This document shows positions 8,113 to 16,794 of a stretch of DNA of 64,000 nucleotides, piece by piece. The position numbers and the translations under genes are program-made. Positions within the stretch are counted from its first letter, which is position 1; each line of letters starts with the position of its first letter. The DNA comes from Paenibacillus sp. LHD-117 (lineage in GTDB: Bacteria; Bacillota; Bacilli; Paenibacillales; Paenibacillaceae), in assembly GCF_030929555.1 (NCBI RefSeq), contig NZ_JAVFVT010000038.1, positions 1 through 64,000 on the forward strand, given 5' to 3'. Below the pieces are notes generated by a model. That model was not told the DNA's origin. It did no database searches and saw only the letters and a list, made by a program, of their open reading frames with translations.

Positions 8113-8898
8113 CTAAACATTGCCGGCATGTCCGATAGAATGGAGCCACTCCGACATCTGCCGCTTCAGCCAACGTGCGATCGCAGCATGAGGCAGCATC
8201 GCTTGGCCGTTATATCGATATTCCAAACCGCTCAGCCTGGAAGGAATAACGTGATTCGTAAAATAACCCGGGCTCAAAAACAGCGGTACGACAATGACCG
8301 CTTGTTCAGGCCGGGCTTCTTTCATCGCACGAAGCTGATCGGCGGCCATATCCGGCAATAACATCGCGTAGTCCGCGCGCGAATAACCGCCAAGCAGCCG
8401 CAGGCGTTCGGCGAGCCCGGACAATCCAGCCTGCCATCGCTCGTGGAACACCGGCTCCTTGCTGCCGTGCCCGATGAGCAGCAGCGCTTCCCGCTCCGGG
8501 TTCTCCGACAGATCCGAGATATTCGCGAGCAGCAGCTCGGCGATCTCCGAATCATTGTCGATCGGCTTGCCGTACGTGATCTTCGCTTCGACCCGGAACG
8601 TTCCGAGATCGCCTTCCAAATCGGACAGCGGCGGCAAGCCGAACGCCTGCCCGATCTCGTCGACATGCGTGCTCCCCGAGGAGACAAACAACGGTACCAC
8701 GAGAATATCGTTAACCCCTCTGCGTTCCAGCTCGTCGATTCCGTCTTGGATCAGCCTTCCGCTTACGATCTCGAGGAACGACGAAACGACGGGGACTAGG
8801 GCTCCTATTGTAGCCGCATTCACCGCTTCGTCAACGAGCTTGATCCAATTCTCTTCCCTGGATCCATGGCTTACGACTAGTATGCCGGGTCGATTCAC
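8113..8898 (-). CDS. cbiX: CbiX/SirB-type sirohydrochlorin chelatase family protein
   Basis: The product is a 261-residue protein with two tandem CbiX-like halves. The first half starts with ILVVSHGSREENW, with the chelatase histidine, and contains VVPLFVSSGSTHVDEIG. The second has LLIGHGSKEP and IVVPLFLSPGYF. Family members insert Co or Fe into sirohydrochlorin. No other sirohaem or cobalamin gene is near, so the metal and pathway are not shown here. The start is GTG 8898 with GGAGG upstream. It sits between yerC (12 bases upstream) and dagK. Confidence 0.85.
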   Translation of the reverse strand: MNRPGILVVSHGSREENWIKLVDEAVNAATIGALVPVVSSFLEIVSGRLIQDGIDELERRGVNDILVVPLFVSSGSTHVDEIGQAFGLPPLSDLEGDLGTFRVEAKITYGKPIDNDSEIAELLLANISDLSENPEREALLLIGHGSKEPVFHERWQAGLSGLAERLRLLGGYSRADYAMLLPDMAADQLRAMKEARPEQAVIVVPLFLSPGYFTNHVIPSRLSGLEYRYNGQAMLPHAAIARWLKRQMSEWLHSIGHAGNV

Positions 8899-8910
8899 CG
8901 CTTCGCCTCC

Positions 8911-9207
8911 TTATTTGCCGAGACGCTCCAGTGCCATCTTGTACCCGTCGTTGCCGTAGTTCAAACACCGCTTCACGCGGGAGATCGTCGCCGTGCTCGC
9001 GCCCGTCTCCGCTTCGATCTGGTTGTATGTACTTCCCTTGCCTAACATCCGAGCCACTTCAAGCCGCTGGGACAAGGATTGAATTTCGTTCACCGTGCAA
9101 AGATCGTCGAAGAAAATATAACATTCCTCCACCGATTTCAAGGTTAAGATCGCCTCGAATAGTTGGTCAATTGCTTTATCGTTCAGCTTCTTCAGCTGCA
9201 TGCGCAT
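8911..9207 (-). CDS. yerC: YerC/YecD family TrpR-like regulator
   Basis: The product is a 98-residue helical protein of the TrpR-repressor-like YerC/YecD family. Residues about 30-85 contain CTVNEIQSLSQRLEVARML and STYNQIEAETGASTATISR, a helix-turn-helix of the TrpR type. The family is widespread in Firmicutes beside DNA-metabolism or pur-adjacent genes, and its target is not generally established. Two start codons are possible two codons apart (9207 and 9201); the GGGAG site is better spaced for the second. It is first in the yerC-cbiX-dagK unit. Confidence 0.88.
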   Translation of the reverse strand: MRMQLKKLNDKAIDQLFEAILTLKSVEECYIFFDDLCTVNEIQSLSQRLEVARMLGKGSTYNQIEAETGASTATISRVKRCLNYGNDGYKMALERLGK

Positions 9208-9392
9208 TCACTCCCATGATTACTATAGTCCTATTGTATCCTTTTGTAGCCATTTGTTCAAACATTACCGTTTTCACGCATTGAAGAGCGGAAGAATAGA
9301 CGGGCTAATAACTATAAATTTTATTGTGAAATCGGGACATTCGTCCAATCCGAGCGATTGCCTATGCCATAAGCTAAAGGAAAAGAAGGGTT

Positions 9393-10025
9393 GTGATCCG
9401 TTTGAATCCAAATCAAAATCCCGGCGCCGGCAACGGGCACGGCATCGGTCAAGGGAGCGGTCAAGGGAACGTAATCGGCAGCGAGCACGGCTTCGCCCAT
9501 CGGCATGGCCAGAGCCTGCTGAACCGTCCATATAGCGGTCTGCACGGCAGCTTCCAATACGATGACGCGCCTCTGCAACAGCAGCAACAGCAGCTGACCT
9601 ATCCGCCGCACATCGTACAACGTGAAGGAAATCCGAGTCTTCTCCCTGCCGTATTGCCTCAGGCGCAAAACCAACTGATTGGGGCGCCTCCCAAGCCTTC
9701 GGGCGGCGGCTTCTCCCTCGCGAATCTGACAAAGTACGCTAACTTGACCGAAATCAAAGGGCTGGTCGATCGCATGGGCGGGCTCGATGGCATCTTATCG
9801 ACGGTGACCAAAGTGCAGAAGGTCGTCAGCGGCGTTTCTCAGATGGCTCCGCTCATGAAGGTGTTCATGGGGTCGTTCGGCAAAAAATCGTCTTCGAGCG
9901 AAGGTGGCAACGAGGGCTCCGGCATCTCCCGTCCGAAAGCTCGCAAGCGCCGTCCCAGCAGCGGCAGACGCCCTCGCAGCGGCGCTTCGGTGAAGAGGCG
10001 CAGCCGCCCTAGACGCAGAAGATAA
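9393..10025 (+). CDS. VrrA/YqfQ-like protein with basic low-complexity tail
   Basis: The product is 210 residues. Residues 1-100 are Gly/Gln/His/Pro-rich, including a run of seven Gln. Residues about 108-167 form the only ordered part (LANLTKYANLTEIKGLVDRM, then TVTKVQKVVSGVSQMAPLMK), which resembles the conserved core of the VrrA/YqfQ family found in spore formers. The last 40 residues are almost entirely Arg/Ser/Pro/Lys. The start is GTG 9393, with AAGAAGGG directly before it. It is a lone plus-strand gene in a minus-strand neighbourhood. A role in the spore or envelope is a family-based guess; the basic tail could bind nucleic acid or teichoic acid. Confidence 0.7.
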   Translation: MIRLNPNQNPGAGNGHGIGQGSGQGNVIGSEHGFAHRHGQSLLNRPYSGLHGSFQYDDAPLQQQQQQLTYPPHIVQREGNPSLLPAVLPQAQNQLIGAPPKPSGGGFSLANLTKYANLTEIKGLVDRMGGLDGILSTVTKVQKVVSGVSQMAPLMKVFMGSFGKKSSSSEGGNEGSGISRPKARKRRPSSGRRPRSGASVKRRSRPRRRR

Positions 10026-10040
10026 GCGACAATAAAAGAA

Positions 10041-10103
10041 AAACAGCTCCCGTTCATCTCGGCATGATTTTGTATCATGACGATGAATGGGAGCTGTGTT
10101 TTT
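10041..10103. terminator. bidirectional terminator
   Basis: ACAGCTCCCGTTCAT (from 10043) pairs with ATGAATGGGAGCTGT (to 10097). It is followed by GTTTTT on the plus strand and preceded by AAAA, so it serves both the plus-strand YqfQ-like gene and the minus-strand pit gene. Confidence 0.85.
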
Positions 10104-10105
10104 GA

Positions 10106-11104
10106 CTAGAGGAACAACGCTTTGATGATCCAGAAGAAAATCATCGCCAAAATCGCGGTAATCGGAATCGTAATAAACCAAGCGACCACGATTCTTCCGG
10201 CTACGCCCCAACGGACAGCCGAGAATCGCTTCGCGCTGCCGACGCCGAGAATCGAAGACGTAATAACATGCGTCGTACTGACCGGAAGATGAATCATCGT
10301 CGCAGTCAGGATTACGGCCGCGGAGCCGATATCTGCAGCGAAACCGTTAATCGGTTCGATTTTGAAAATTTTGGTCCCCATCGTCTTGATGATCTTCCAT
10401 CCGCCAACCGAGGTGCCGAGCGCCATAGCAATCGCAGCGGAAAGCTGAACCCAGAACGGAATATGATCCGTGCTATCCTGCACGTTCGCGGCTACGAGCG
10501 CGAATACGATAATGCCCATCGCTTTCTGTGCGTCGTTCGTGCCGTGCGAGAACGATTGGAACATCGCCGTAATGACTTGTCCGCCCCGGAACCCTTTGTT
10601 AATGGTGTGCGGGCTGCTCTTCGCGAAGATGCGCTTGAGAAGCCACATAATAATGAAACCAAGCGAGAACGCGACCAGCGGTGAAATAATAAGAGCTTTC
10701 AAAATATCGATGAATCCGCTGGCATTCAGCGATTCGAATCCCGCTCCCGCGATAACGGCGCCGGCAAGCGAGCCGACGAGCGCATGGGAGGACGAGGATG
10801 GAATGCCGAACCACCAGGTAATCAGGTTCCAGGCAATCGCCGCAAGCAATGCCGCGATGACGATCTCAATGCCGAATTCAAGCTCGGCCGGATTGGCGAC
10901 GCCGCTGCCGATCATCTTGGCGACGCCTGTGAACGTGATGGCGCCGACGAAGTTCATGACCGCGGCCATGAGCACGGCTAGCTTAGGCTTGATCGCCCGT
11001 GTCGAGACCGAGGTCGCGATGGCATTGGCGGTGTCGTGGAAACCATTTATAAAGTCAAACGCAAGCGCTAGGAAAACGACGATCCATAATACGTATATCT
11101 CCAT
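10106..11104 (-). CDS. pit: Pit-family low-affinity inorganic phosphate transporter
   Basis: The product is a 332-residue polytopic membrane protein of the PiT family (metal-phosphate/H+ symport). The duplicated PiT signature is visible: GFHDTANAIATSVST near the N-terminus and SFSHGTNDAQKAMGI in the second half. Around ten hydrophobic segments span the length. It lies 24 bases downstream of the DUF47 gene, the usual arrangement of a Pit transporter with its PhoU-like accessory protein. The terminator at 10041-10103 ends the unit. Confidence 0.93.
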   Translation of the reverse strand: MEIYVLWIVVFLALAFDFINGFHDTANAIATSVSTRAIKPKLAVLMAAVMNFVGAITFTGVAKMIGSGVANPAELEFGIEIVIAALLAAIAWNLITWWFGIPSSSSHALVGSLAGAVIAGAGFESLNASGFIDILKALIISPLVAFSLGFIIMWLLKRIFAKSSPHTINKGFRGGQVITAMFQSFSHGTNDAQKAMGIIVFALVAANVQDSTDHIPFWVQLSAAIAMALGTSVGGWKIIKTMGTKIFKIEPINGFAADIGSAAVILTATMIHLPVSTTHVITSSILGVGSAKRFSAVRWGVAGRIVVAWFITIPITAILAMIFFWIIKALFL

Positions 11105-11128
11105 GTGTACGACTCCTGCTCCTCTGGA

Positions 11129-11740
11129 TTAGCTGTTGCGCATGATGATCGATTCCAGCGTATTGGCTACATCCTCGCAGTAGTCGGTCGTCTGCTCAAG
11201 CCTCTCGTAAATTTCCTTGCGCTTGATCAGCTCGATCGGATCTTGCACGTTTTTGAACAACGTCGTGACGCTTACGCGCAGCAGATCGTCCGCTTGGTTC
11301 TCCAGTTCGTTGATGGCAATGCAATGTTCGCGCATCGCGAGCAGCTTCTTCTGCGACAGCAGCTGGATCGCTTTGCGGATTTGGTGCGCGGAGCGCACGA
11401 TGACATCCGCGAACAACGTAATGTATTCGTCTTTCTCGCGAATGTTGTACATCTCGAACCGCGAGGCGCAAGCTTCGATACCGTCCAGGACATCGTCAAG
11501 CGAGGTGGTCAATTCCATGATATCCTCGCGCTCGATCGGCGTAATGAAGGTTTTGTTCAGTTCTTTCAAGATCGTGTGCGTGTACTGATCGCATTTGCTT
11601 TCCAGTTCCTTCATCTTCTTGGCGAAAGCCGTCAGGTTCGACAGATCCGATACGCCGGCCGCAAAATATTCTACGGCTTCAACCAGCGTGTCCGCCATTT
11701 CTTCGAGCGATGTGAAAAAAATGTCCTTTTTCTTAAACAT
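11129..11740 (-). CDS. ykaA: DUF47 family PhoU-like Pit accessory protein
   Basis: The product is a 203-residue, all-helical cytoplasmic protein of the DUF47/YkaA family. It begins MFKKKDIFFTSLEEMADTLV and carries the acidic metal-binding helices ELESKCDQYTH and ITPIEREDIMELTTSLDDVL. These proteins pair with Pit transporters and are thought to modulate them. It is the first gene of a two-gene unit with pit. About 225 bases separate it from yerB; the only feature I see there is the yerB terminator. Confidence 0.92.
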   Translation of the reverse strand: MFKKKDIFFTSLEEMADTLVEAVEYFAAGVSDLSNLTAFAKKMKELESKCDQYTHTILKELNKTFITPIEREDIMELTTSLDDVLDGIEACASRFEMYNIREKDEYITLFADVIVRSAHQIRKAIQLLSQKKLLAMREHCIAINELENQADDLLRVSVTTLFKNVQDPIELIKRKEIYERLEQTTDYCEDVANTLESIIMRNS

Positions 11741-11907
11741 GTCAATCCCCTTATCAACTAGAAAATGGTATGGTTCTGTTGGACAGAAACTTGCCCTAAC
11801 GTAGTGTACACCACAATTGTTAAGGGAATGTAAACGTCCATGAAAAATTTAAACATATTTTCCGCGCCACTACAATAGCCAAATCTCAAATCCGCTTTCC
11901 GGGCGAT

Positions 11908-11938
11908 AAAAAAAGGAGATTCCATGAACGGAATCTCC
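11908..11938 (-). terminator. terminator of yerB
   Basis: GGAGATTCC (11915-11923) and GGAATCTCC (11930-11938) form a stem followed on the minus strand by seven Ts. Confidence 0.85.
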
Positions 11939-11965
11939 TCCTTGCCAATCCGCTACCTTCGTAGT

Positions 11966-13060
11966 TTATCCTGCCCTGCCGGATTGTACCCATTCGACAT
12001 GCTCGGCGAGGGCAGGCTTGTTCGGAACGACGTGTATGAACGTATGCCCCGGCACGAGCGCAATCTCGGCGCCGTCCTTCGTCGCGAACCGGATCATCCC
12101 GTCAGGAGCCGATACCCAATCGATGTCCATCTTCTTGCCTTTCTGGAACAAATACGCCTCGCCGCCCGACTCCAAATCGACGGAGAGCCGCCCGACGTTG
12201 TCGAGCGTCTTATGGCCGGTCTCGAACACGATCAAATTCGCCGCCGACAGCGTTTCGTTATTGTTCAGATCAATATGGGGCTCTCCGTTGATGGAACGTT
12301 TGTAAAGCCCGCTGGTCTCATCGTACTGGTAACCTACTTTATAATTGTCCATAAGGAAATTGATCGTAATGTCGCGAGCTTCCGTAGTTCCGGCTTGCTC
12401 CATAATCGAGCCATTCGGAGAGAATTTGTAAACGGGTACGGGAACATTCTCGTCGTATTTCTTCTTCGCCGCCCCTTCACGGAGCTTCTCCTGCGTCGAA
12501 TAAAGGTTATGCGGCGCCTTCCGGTCCTTGCTTCTCCAGAAGTAAGATCCGGCATTCGTAATTTCGTCCAGATAAGGTTTCCCTTGTTTCTGCAAAATGC
12601 CATACGCTTCCGGGCTGCCGCCTGCATGCGCCATAATCGCGCCATAACTGTCGGCGATACCGATCAAATATTTGCGGTTGCTTCGGATCGGACCGATCGT
12701 ATCCGTCATCGTATCGGCGCTTTGGAAGATCGCGACCAATCTCGTAATGCCGCCTTCGGCAAGAACTTCCCACAAGACATCTGCTTGCGACAGACCCGAC
12801 TGGGGGCGAGCCGCCGAGAAATTGTTGATCATGACGGCCAAAGGGCGCGATTTCGCTTCTTGCTCCAGTCCCAAGCCGGTTAACGGCGCTATGTAGGGAA
12901 GCGGCGTCGGGCTCGGAGAAGGCGTCGCCATGGCGGTCGGCGCAGTCGTCGTTTCTTGGTTCACGTTGGTTACGGCGTCTTTGGCTTCGCTGCATGCCGC
13001 TGCGACAAGAAGGGATGCGGCCAGCAACGTCGCCAGCGACGTCCGCAATCGGTTGTTCAT
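11966..13060 (-). CDS. yerB: YerB-like DUF3048 lipoprotein
   Basis: The product is a 364-residue exported lipoprotein. A signal peptide with lipobox LVAAAC ends at about Cys23, followed by a Thr/Pro/Ser linker and the DUF3048 domain (PLTGLGLEQEAKSRPLAVMI and QSGLSQADVLWEVLAEGGIT are conserved landmarks). Function is unknown in the family. The start at 13060 is chosen because it begins the signal peptide and has GGCGGGG upstream; the 19 codons before it are unlikely to be used. Its leader contains a 206-base inverted-repeat element (13103-13308). Position between yerC and purD matches Bacillus. Confidence 0.88.
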   Translation of the reverse strand: MNNRLRTSLATLLAASLLVAAACSEAKDAVTNVNQETTTAPTAMATPSPSPTPLPYIAPLTGLGLEQEAKSRPLAVMINNFSAARPQSGLSQADVLWEVLAEGGITRLVAIFQSADTMTDTIGPIRSNRKYLIGIADSYGAIMAHAGGSPEAYGILQKQGKPYLDEITNAGSYFWRSKDRKAPHNLYSTQEKLREGAAKKKYDENVPVPVYKFSPNGSIMEQAGTTEARDITINFLMDNYKVGYQYDETSGLYKRSINGEPHIDLNNNETLSAANLIVFETGHKTLDNVGRLSVDLESGGEAYLFQKGKKMDIDWVSAPDGMIRFATKDGAEIALVPGHTFIHVVPNKPALAEHVEWVQSGRAG

Positions 13061-13102
13061 GAGTACCCCGCCTTTGCTAGAAAGTTGGCAATCATAAAGG
13101 TA

Positions 13103-13308
13103 GTTCAAAAAATCCACTTTTGATCACGAAGTATACCAGGTTGCGTATTCGACATCGAATATTGAATTCAGCCGAAACTAAGCGAATGCTTACGAAGTAT
13201 GTTTCCTCCGGAAACATTGCAGGTGCTCACGTAGCTTACACTGCGCTCCGCTTCTCATTTTCTAGCTTCATCCAATCTTCTCGGTGCTGAAAACCGGACT
13301 TTTTGAAC
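13103..13308. repeat. MITE-like element, copy 1
   Basis: The element is bounded by GTTCAAAAAATCC and GGACTTTTTGAAC, terminal inverted repeats that extend imperfectly inward to about 28 bases. Inside is a small GTTTCC/GGAAAC hairpin. It is highly similar over its whole length to 33351-33557 and in the same orientation. It lies 43 bases upstream of the yerB start codon. No coding capacity. From 13309 to 13419 I see nothing else. Confidence 0.8.
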
Positions 13309-13419
13309 ATCCATTCTTAAAATCTTTTTCCGTCTACCTATTATTTAATCATAGGATAGGCTGCGTTGTCTCGACAAAATGTTGCCGATAATCGCAAAGA
13401 AGGTCCCTGCAACGAGAAA

Positions 13420-13450
13420 CGGAGCAGCCTCTGTGCGAGCGGCTGCTCCG
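13420..13450 (-). terminator. hairpin downstream of the alpha/beta hydrolase gene
   Basis: GGAGCAGCC and GGCTGCTCC form a nine-base stem ending just before the hydrolase stop codon at 13457. The T-run on the minus strand is weak (GTTTCTCGTT). Confidence 0.5.
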
Positions 13451-13456
13451 TTCATG

Positions 13457-14275
13457 TTAGATGGACCAATGATGCCATTCCTGCTGCTTGCGGTCCAAAC
13501 CAGACAACCATTCCGACGTTACGCGAATCGCCTCTTCCTGATGCGGCCTCGAGGAATACGTATGTCCAGCTTGGAAAATAATTTCTTTATCGCAAAGCCC
13601 TTCGCTGCGCGTCCAGAACACTTTCTGGTACAAGAAGCTGTAATCGACGGGAATAAGCTCGTCGCTCGTACCGTGGACGAGCAGCACTTCTCCGCCGAAT
13701 CTTGTGGCCGACTGGAAAGGCTGATGTTGCATAAGCGAGTCGAAAAACACCGGTTGAAGCGAATATCCTGCATGATCGGTGCTTCCCTTCGTTACCGCTT
13801 CATCGTAGCTGGAACGTCCGACGATCCGGACGATATCGTTGAACGGATAGCCAACCGCAGACCACAGAACGAGCCGTTTCACCCGTTTGTCCTTCACCGC
13901 CGTCATGAGAGCGACCGCGCCTCCCAAGCTGTGTCCAAGGAGTACGATGCGGCGCGGATCCACGCAATCCATGCCGTGCATGTAATCGATGGCCGTTCGC
14001 GTCTGGTCGATCATGGAATTGAAGCCGAGAGCGCCGTAATCCCCGTTGCTCTCGCCGCAGCCGCCATAGTCGAATCGGAGCACGTAAGAGCCTTGCGCCG
14101 CAAGCGCTCTTGCCGCCTTCACGAATAAGCGGTCCACGCCAATCCGGCTACCGATAAATCCGTGGCAAATGATAATCGCCTGTTTTTTGGCCTCCAGGTC
14201 ATGTTGACCGACAGGGTAATGCAGCGTAGCCTTTAGTTCCAATCCGTCATGCGTCAACGTTATTTGTTTCTCCAT
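13457..14275 (-). CDS. alpha/beta hydrolase
   Basis: The product is a 272-residue soluble serine hydrolase. The nucleophile elbow is GHSLGG (in IVLLGHSLGGAVALMTA), preceded by the oxyanion strand IIICHGFIGS. The likely acid and His are in VHGTSDELIP and AGHTYSSRP. No signal peptide is present, so it is cytoplasmic. The family resembles acyl esterases and cinnamoyl-esterase-like proteins; the substrate cannot be assigned. It stands alone between the yerB leader and the small membrane protein gene. Confidence 0.85.
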   Translation of the reverse strand: MEKQITLTHDGLELKATLHYPVGQHDLEAKKQAIIICHGFIGSRIGVDRLFVKAARALAAQGSYVLRFDYGGCGESNGDYGALGFNSMIDQTRTAIDYMHGMDCVDPRRIVLLGHSLGGAVALMTAVKDKRVKRLVLWSAVGYPFNDIVRIVGRSSYDEAVTKGSTDHAGYSLQPVFFDSLMQHQPFQSATRFGGEVLLVHGTSDELIPVDYSFLYQKVFWTRSEGLCDKEIIFQAGHTYSSRPHQEEAIRVTSEWLSGLDRKQQEWHHWSI

Positions 14276-14414
14276 AATCGTACCTCCCGATCACGCCTTG
14301 CTTTTTATATACAATAATTCCTACCCGATAACTTTGAATTAATTGTATTCATCCTATCACTTCCTCGGATGGCTGTCAACGGTTCGCTTGAATGGAGCTC
14401 CCATCATCGGAACA

Positions 14415-14447
14415 AACTAAAAAAAACCGAGCCTTATGGAAGGCCCG
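14415..14447 (-). terminator. terminator of the two-component operon
   Basis: CCGAGCCTT and AAGGCCCGG form a stem with one bulge on each side and an ATGG loop (about 14427-14446). It is followed on the minus strand by a run of seven Ts, downstream of the histidine kinase gene. Confidence 0.65.
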
Positions 14448-14479
14448 GATACTCGCGCAAGCGCAGGAGGTGGAAAGGG

Positions 14480-14599
14480 ATGCCGTTGTGGATTGCTTGG
14501 CTTCGCGATAACTGGCTGTCGGTCATGCTCGGTGCCGGAGTCATCATCGCCGTGCTGTATGTCATCGCTAGGCGAAAGCTGCTGTTCTTCAAGGAGTAG
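14480..14599 (+). CDS. 39-residue single-pass membrane protein
   Basis: The ATG at 14480 has a strong AGGAGGTGG site upstream and opens a 39-residue frame ending at TAG 14599. The product has a short aromatic start (MPLWIAWLRDNW), one membrane segment (about 13-30, LSVMLGAGVIIAVLYVIA) and a basic end (RRKLLFFKE). The gene overlaps the 3' end of the convergent histidine kinase gene by 11 bases. The ribosome binding site and topology support it; no family is recognised. Confidence 0.6.
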   Translation: MPLWIAWLRDNWLSVMLGAGVIIAVLYVIARRKLLFFKE

Positions 14600-16001
14600 C
14601 GTGATCCTTCACGCGAGGCAGGGAAATCGTCACGATCGTGCCCGCCCCCCGCTCGCTGTCGATCTGCAGCTCGCCCCCGTGAAGCTCGATAATTTCCTTG
14701 CAGATAGCAAGCCCAAGGCCGGAACCGCCTTGACCGGTGCTGGCCTTATAAAACTTTTCCGTGACATGCGGCAAATCTTCGGCAGCAATTCCGCTCCCGG
14801 TATCCGCGATCATGATTTGCGCCTGCTCTCGTTCTTCGGACACCGTCGTCGCCACGCGAATCGTTCCGCCGGGCGGCGTGAATTTGAATGCGTTGTCGAT
14901 CAAGTTGATGATGACCTGCTTGAGCCGGTTCGCGTCGCCGCATACGACGATCGGACTTGCCGCATAAGCGGCAATCAGCTTCACGCGAGTATTCTCTTCC
15001 CGTACCGCGAGCTGTCTGACGGTCTCCTTCACGGGTCCGTTCAGATCGAGAAGCTCCGTATGAAGCTCCATTGCGCTGCTGGACAGCTTGGAGAAGTCGA
15101 GCAGATCTTCGACGAGGCCGGAGAGACGCTCGGTCTCCTTGCTAATAATGGACAGGCCGAGCTTCACCTCTTCGTCGTCTCCTGTCGGCTCGCTTTCCTT
15201 AAGCGTCTCGCTCCACCCTTTGATCGACGTAAGCGGCGTTCGGAGCTCATGCGAGATCGACGAAATAAAATCGTTTTTGAGCTTCTCCCGCTTGTTCAGC
15301 TCGCTCACCATCACATTGAAGGTCTCGGCAAGCTGGCCGATCTCGTCTCCGCTCCGCTTCGTCGCCCGTTTCGTCCAATCCCCGTCCGCCATATACCTTG
15401 CCACCCGCGTCAGTTCTTGAATCGGATTCACGATTCGCTGCGCCAGGAACAAGCTAAGACCCAGGAACAGCAGTACGACGGATATGCCAACGATGACGGC
15501 CATTTGGATCAACTGATTGACCATGTTGTCGATTTTCTCGAGCGAAGAGGTATATCGAAGCAAAGAAACGACCCGCGTATCGCCCAGCAGCGGGATCGTC
15601 ACCGAAGTTACCCTTTCGCCGTAATACGGATCGACGCCGCTCCATGTCCCCGTGCTGCCCGCCATCGCGCTCCTGACATCGTCGGACGAATACCGGACTT
15701 TGGGGGCGAACCCGTCCGAATCGACCTGAACCTCGCCGGTACTGCTTAACAATTGGATCCGGGTCGGACCGCCATCGGCCATATTTTGAAGCAAATAATC
15801 GGCCTGGTCATGCAGGCTAAGCGACGCTAGCGAACGGCTATGCTGCGATATCGCGGATTCTGCGCGCTGTTTCACGGAGCTTTGGGCGCTTCCGTAATAA
15901 TAGTTCCACATCAACACGGCGAACGCCGCGCCAAGCACCGTTACGACCATCGCGATCAGCAGCAGGTAGCTCCACACCATCTTGGCTTTAATGCTTCTCA
16001 T
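14589..16001 (-). CDS. HAMP-domain sensor histidine kinase
   Basis: The product is a 470-residue membrane kinase. It has a transmembrane segment near residues 8-32, an extracytoplasmic sensor of about 130 residues, a second transmembrane segment (about 165-187), HAMP, a HisKA box with phospho-acceptor His about 251 (SISHELRTPL) and an HATPase domain with the N box (NLIDNAFKFT), DTGSGI and GGSGLGLAIC. The start ATG at 16001 overlaps the regulator stop (ATGA), the typical coupling of a two-component pair. The layout resembles Bacillus cell-envelope kinases; the stimulus is unknown. The gene order regulator-kinase, with a lipoprotein upstream, suggests envelope sensing. Confidence 0.9.
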   Translation of the reverse strand: MRSIKAKMVWSYLLLIAMVVTVLGAAFAVLMWNYYYGSAQSSVKQRAESAISQHSRSLASLSLHDQADYLLQNMADGGPTRIQLLSSTGEVQVDSDGFAPKVRYSSDDVRSAMAGSTGTWSGVDPYYGERVTSVTIPLLGDTRVVSLLRYTSSLEKIDNMVNQLIQMAVIVGISVVLLFLGLSLFLAQRIVNPIQELTRVARYMADGDWTKRATKRSGDEIGQLAETFNVMVSELNKREKLKNDFISSISHELRTPLTSIKGWSETLKESEPTGDDEEVKLGLSIISKETERLSGLVEDLLDFSKLSSSAMELHTELLDLNGPVKETVRQLAVREENTRVKLIAAYAASPIVVCGDANRLKQVIINLIDNAFKFTPPGGTIRVATTVSEEREQAQIMIADTGSGIAAEDLPHVTEKFYKASTGQGGSGLGLAICKEIIELHGGELQIDSERGAGTIVTISLPRVKDHATP

Positions 16002-16783
16002 TGCGGAATGCCCCGTCTCCACCGGTATCCGTAGCCCCATACCGTCTCGATGAAGGCCGGCTCCGAAGGGCTCGCCTCGAGCTTCTGGCGAATGCGCCGG
16101 ATGTTGACGTCAACAACTTTCAGATCGCCTACGTAATACCGGCCCCACACCTCCGTCAAAATATGATCCCTGCTTATGCTCTCTCCTTCGCGTTCCATGA
16201 GCAGTCTGACAAGCGCCCATTCGGTTGGCGTAAGCACGACTTCCCTTCCGCTCTTCCACAGCCTTCTCTGCGCGACGGATAGGCGGAACGGTCCGCTCGT
16301 TAAGTCGCGATGATCATGATTGGACGTGTCGCCCATCCCATCGGCGACAGGTTCCGACAGGGCGGCCGCTTCCCGATCGCCCGGCGGAACAAGCTGCCGC
16401 TCCGCGTTCATTCTCCTGTACAACGATTTGATGCGGGCGATAAGCTCACCCGGGCTGAAAGGCTTCTGAACGTAATCGTCGGCTCCAAGCTCGAGGCCTT
16501 GGATTTTGTCTTCTTCCTGCGATTTCGCGGTTAACATAATAATTCCCATACGGGGATATCGCTGTCTCAGCTTCTCGCATACTTCGAAGCCGCTGATGGT
16601 CGGGAGCATAACGTCCAGCAACGCGATATCGAACGGACCTTCCGACTGCGCGAAAGCAAGCGCGTCCTCGCCGTTCTCCGCTTCCGTAACTGCTATGTCG
16701 TTCCGCTTCAGATTGATCCGGACGAATCCCCGGATCGATTCCTCGTCCTCTAACAACAATACTCGCATCGTCTGCACCGCCAC
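15998..16783 (-). CDS. OmpR-family response regulator
   Basis: The product is 261 residues. The receiver domain has acidic residues LEDEE (11-15), phospho-acceptor Asp57 (ALLDVMLP) and Lys in VQKPFSPGEL. After a polar linker of about 40 residues, longer than usual, comes the winged-helix DNA-binding domain (VLTPTEWALVRLLM, then VVDVNIRRIRQKL, GYGYRW). Two starts are possible: GTG 16783 or ATG 16768, the latter beginning directly with MRVLLLEDEE. It is translationally coupled to the histidine kinase. It lies 11 bases after the lipoprotein gene, so the three are probably cotranscribed. Confidence 0.92.
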   Translation of the reverse strand: MAVQTMRVLLLEDEESIRGFVRINLKRNDIAVTEAENGEDALAFAQSEGPFDIALLDVMLPTISGFEVCEKLRQRYPRMGIIMLTAKSQEEDKIQGLELGADDYVQKPFSPGELIARIKSLYRRMNAERQLVPPGDREAAALSEPVADGMGDTSNHDHRDLTSGPFRLSVAQRRLWKSGREVVLTPTEWALVRLLMEREGESISRDHILTEVWGRYYVGDLKVVDVNIRRIRQKLEASPSEPAFIETVWGYGYRWRRGIPQ

Positions 16784-16794
16784 TCTTATCTGTC

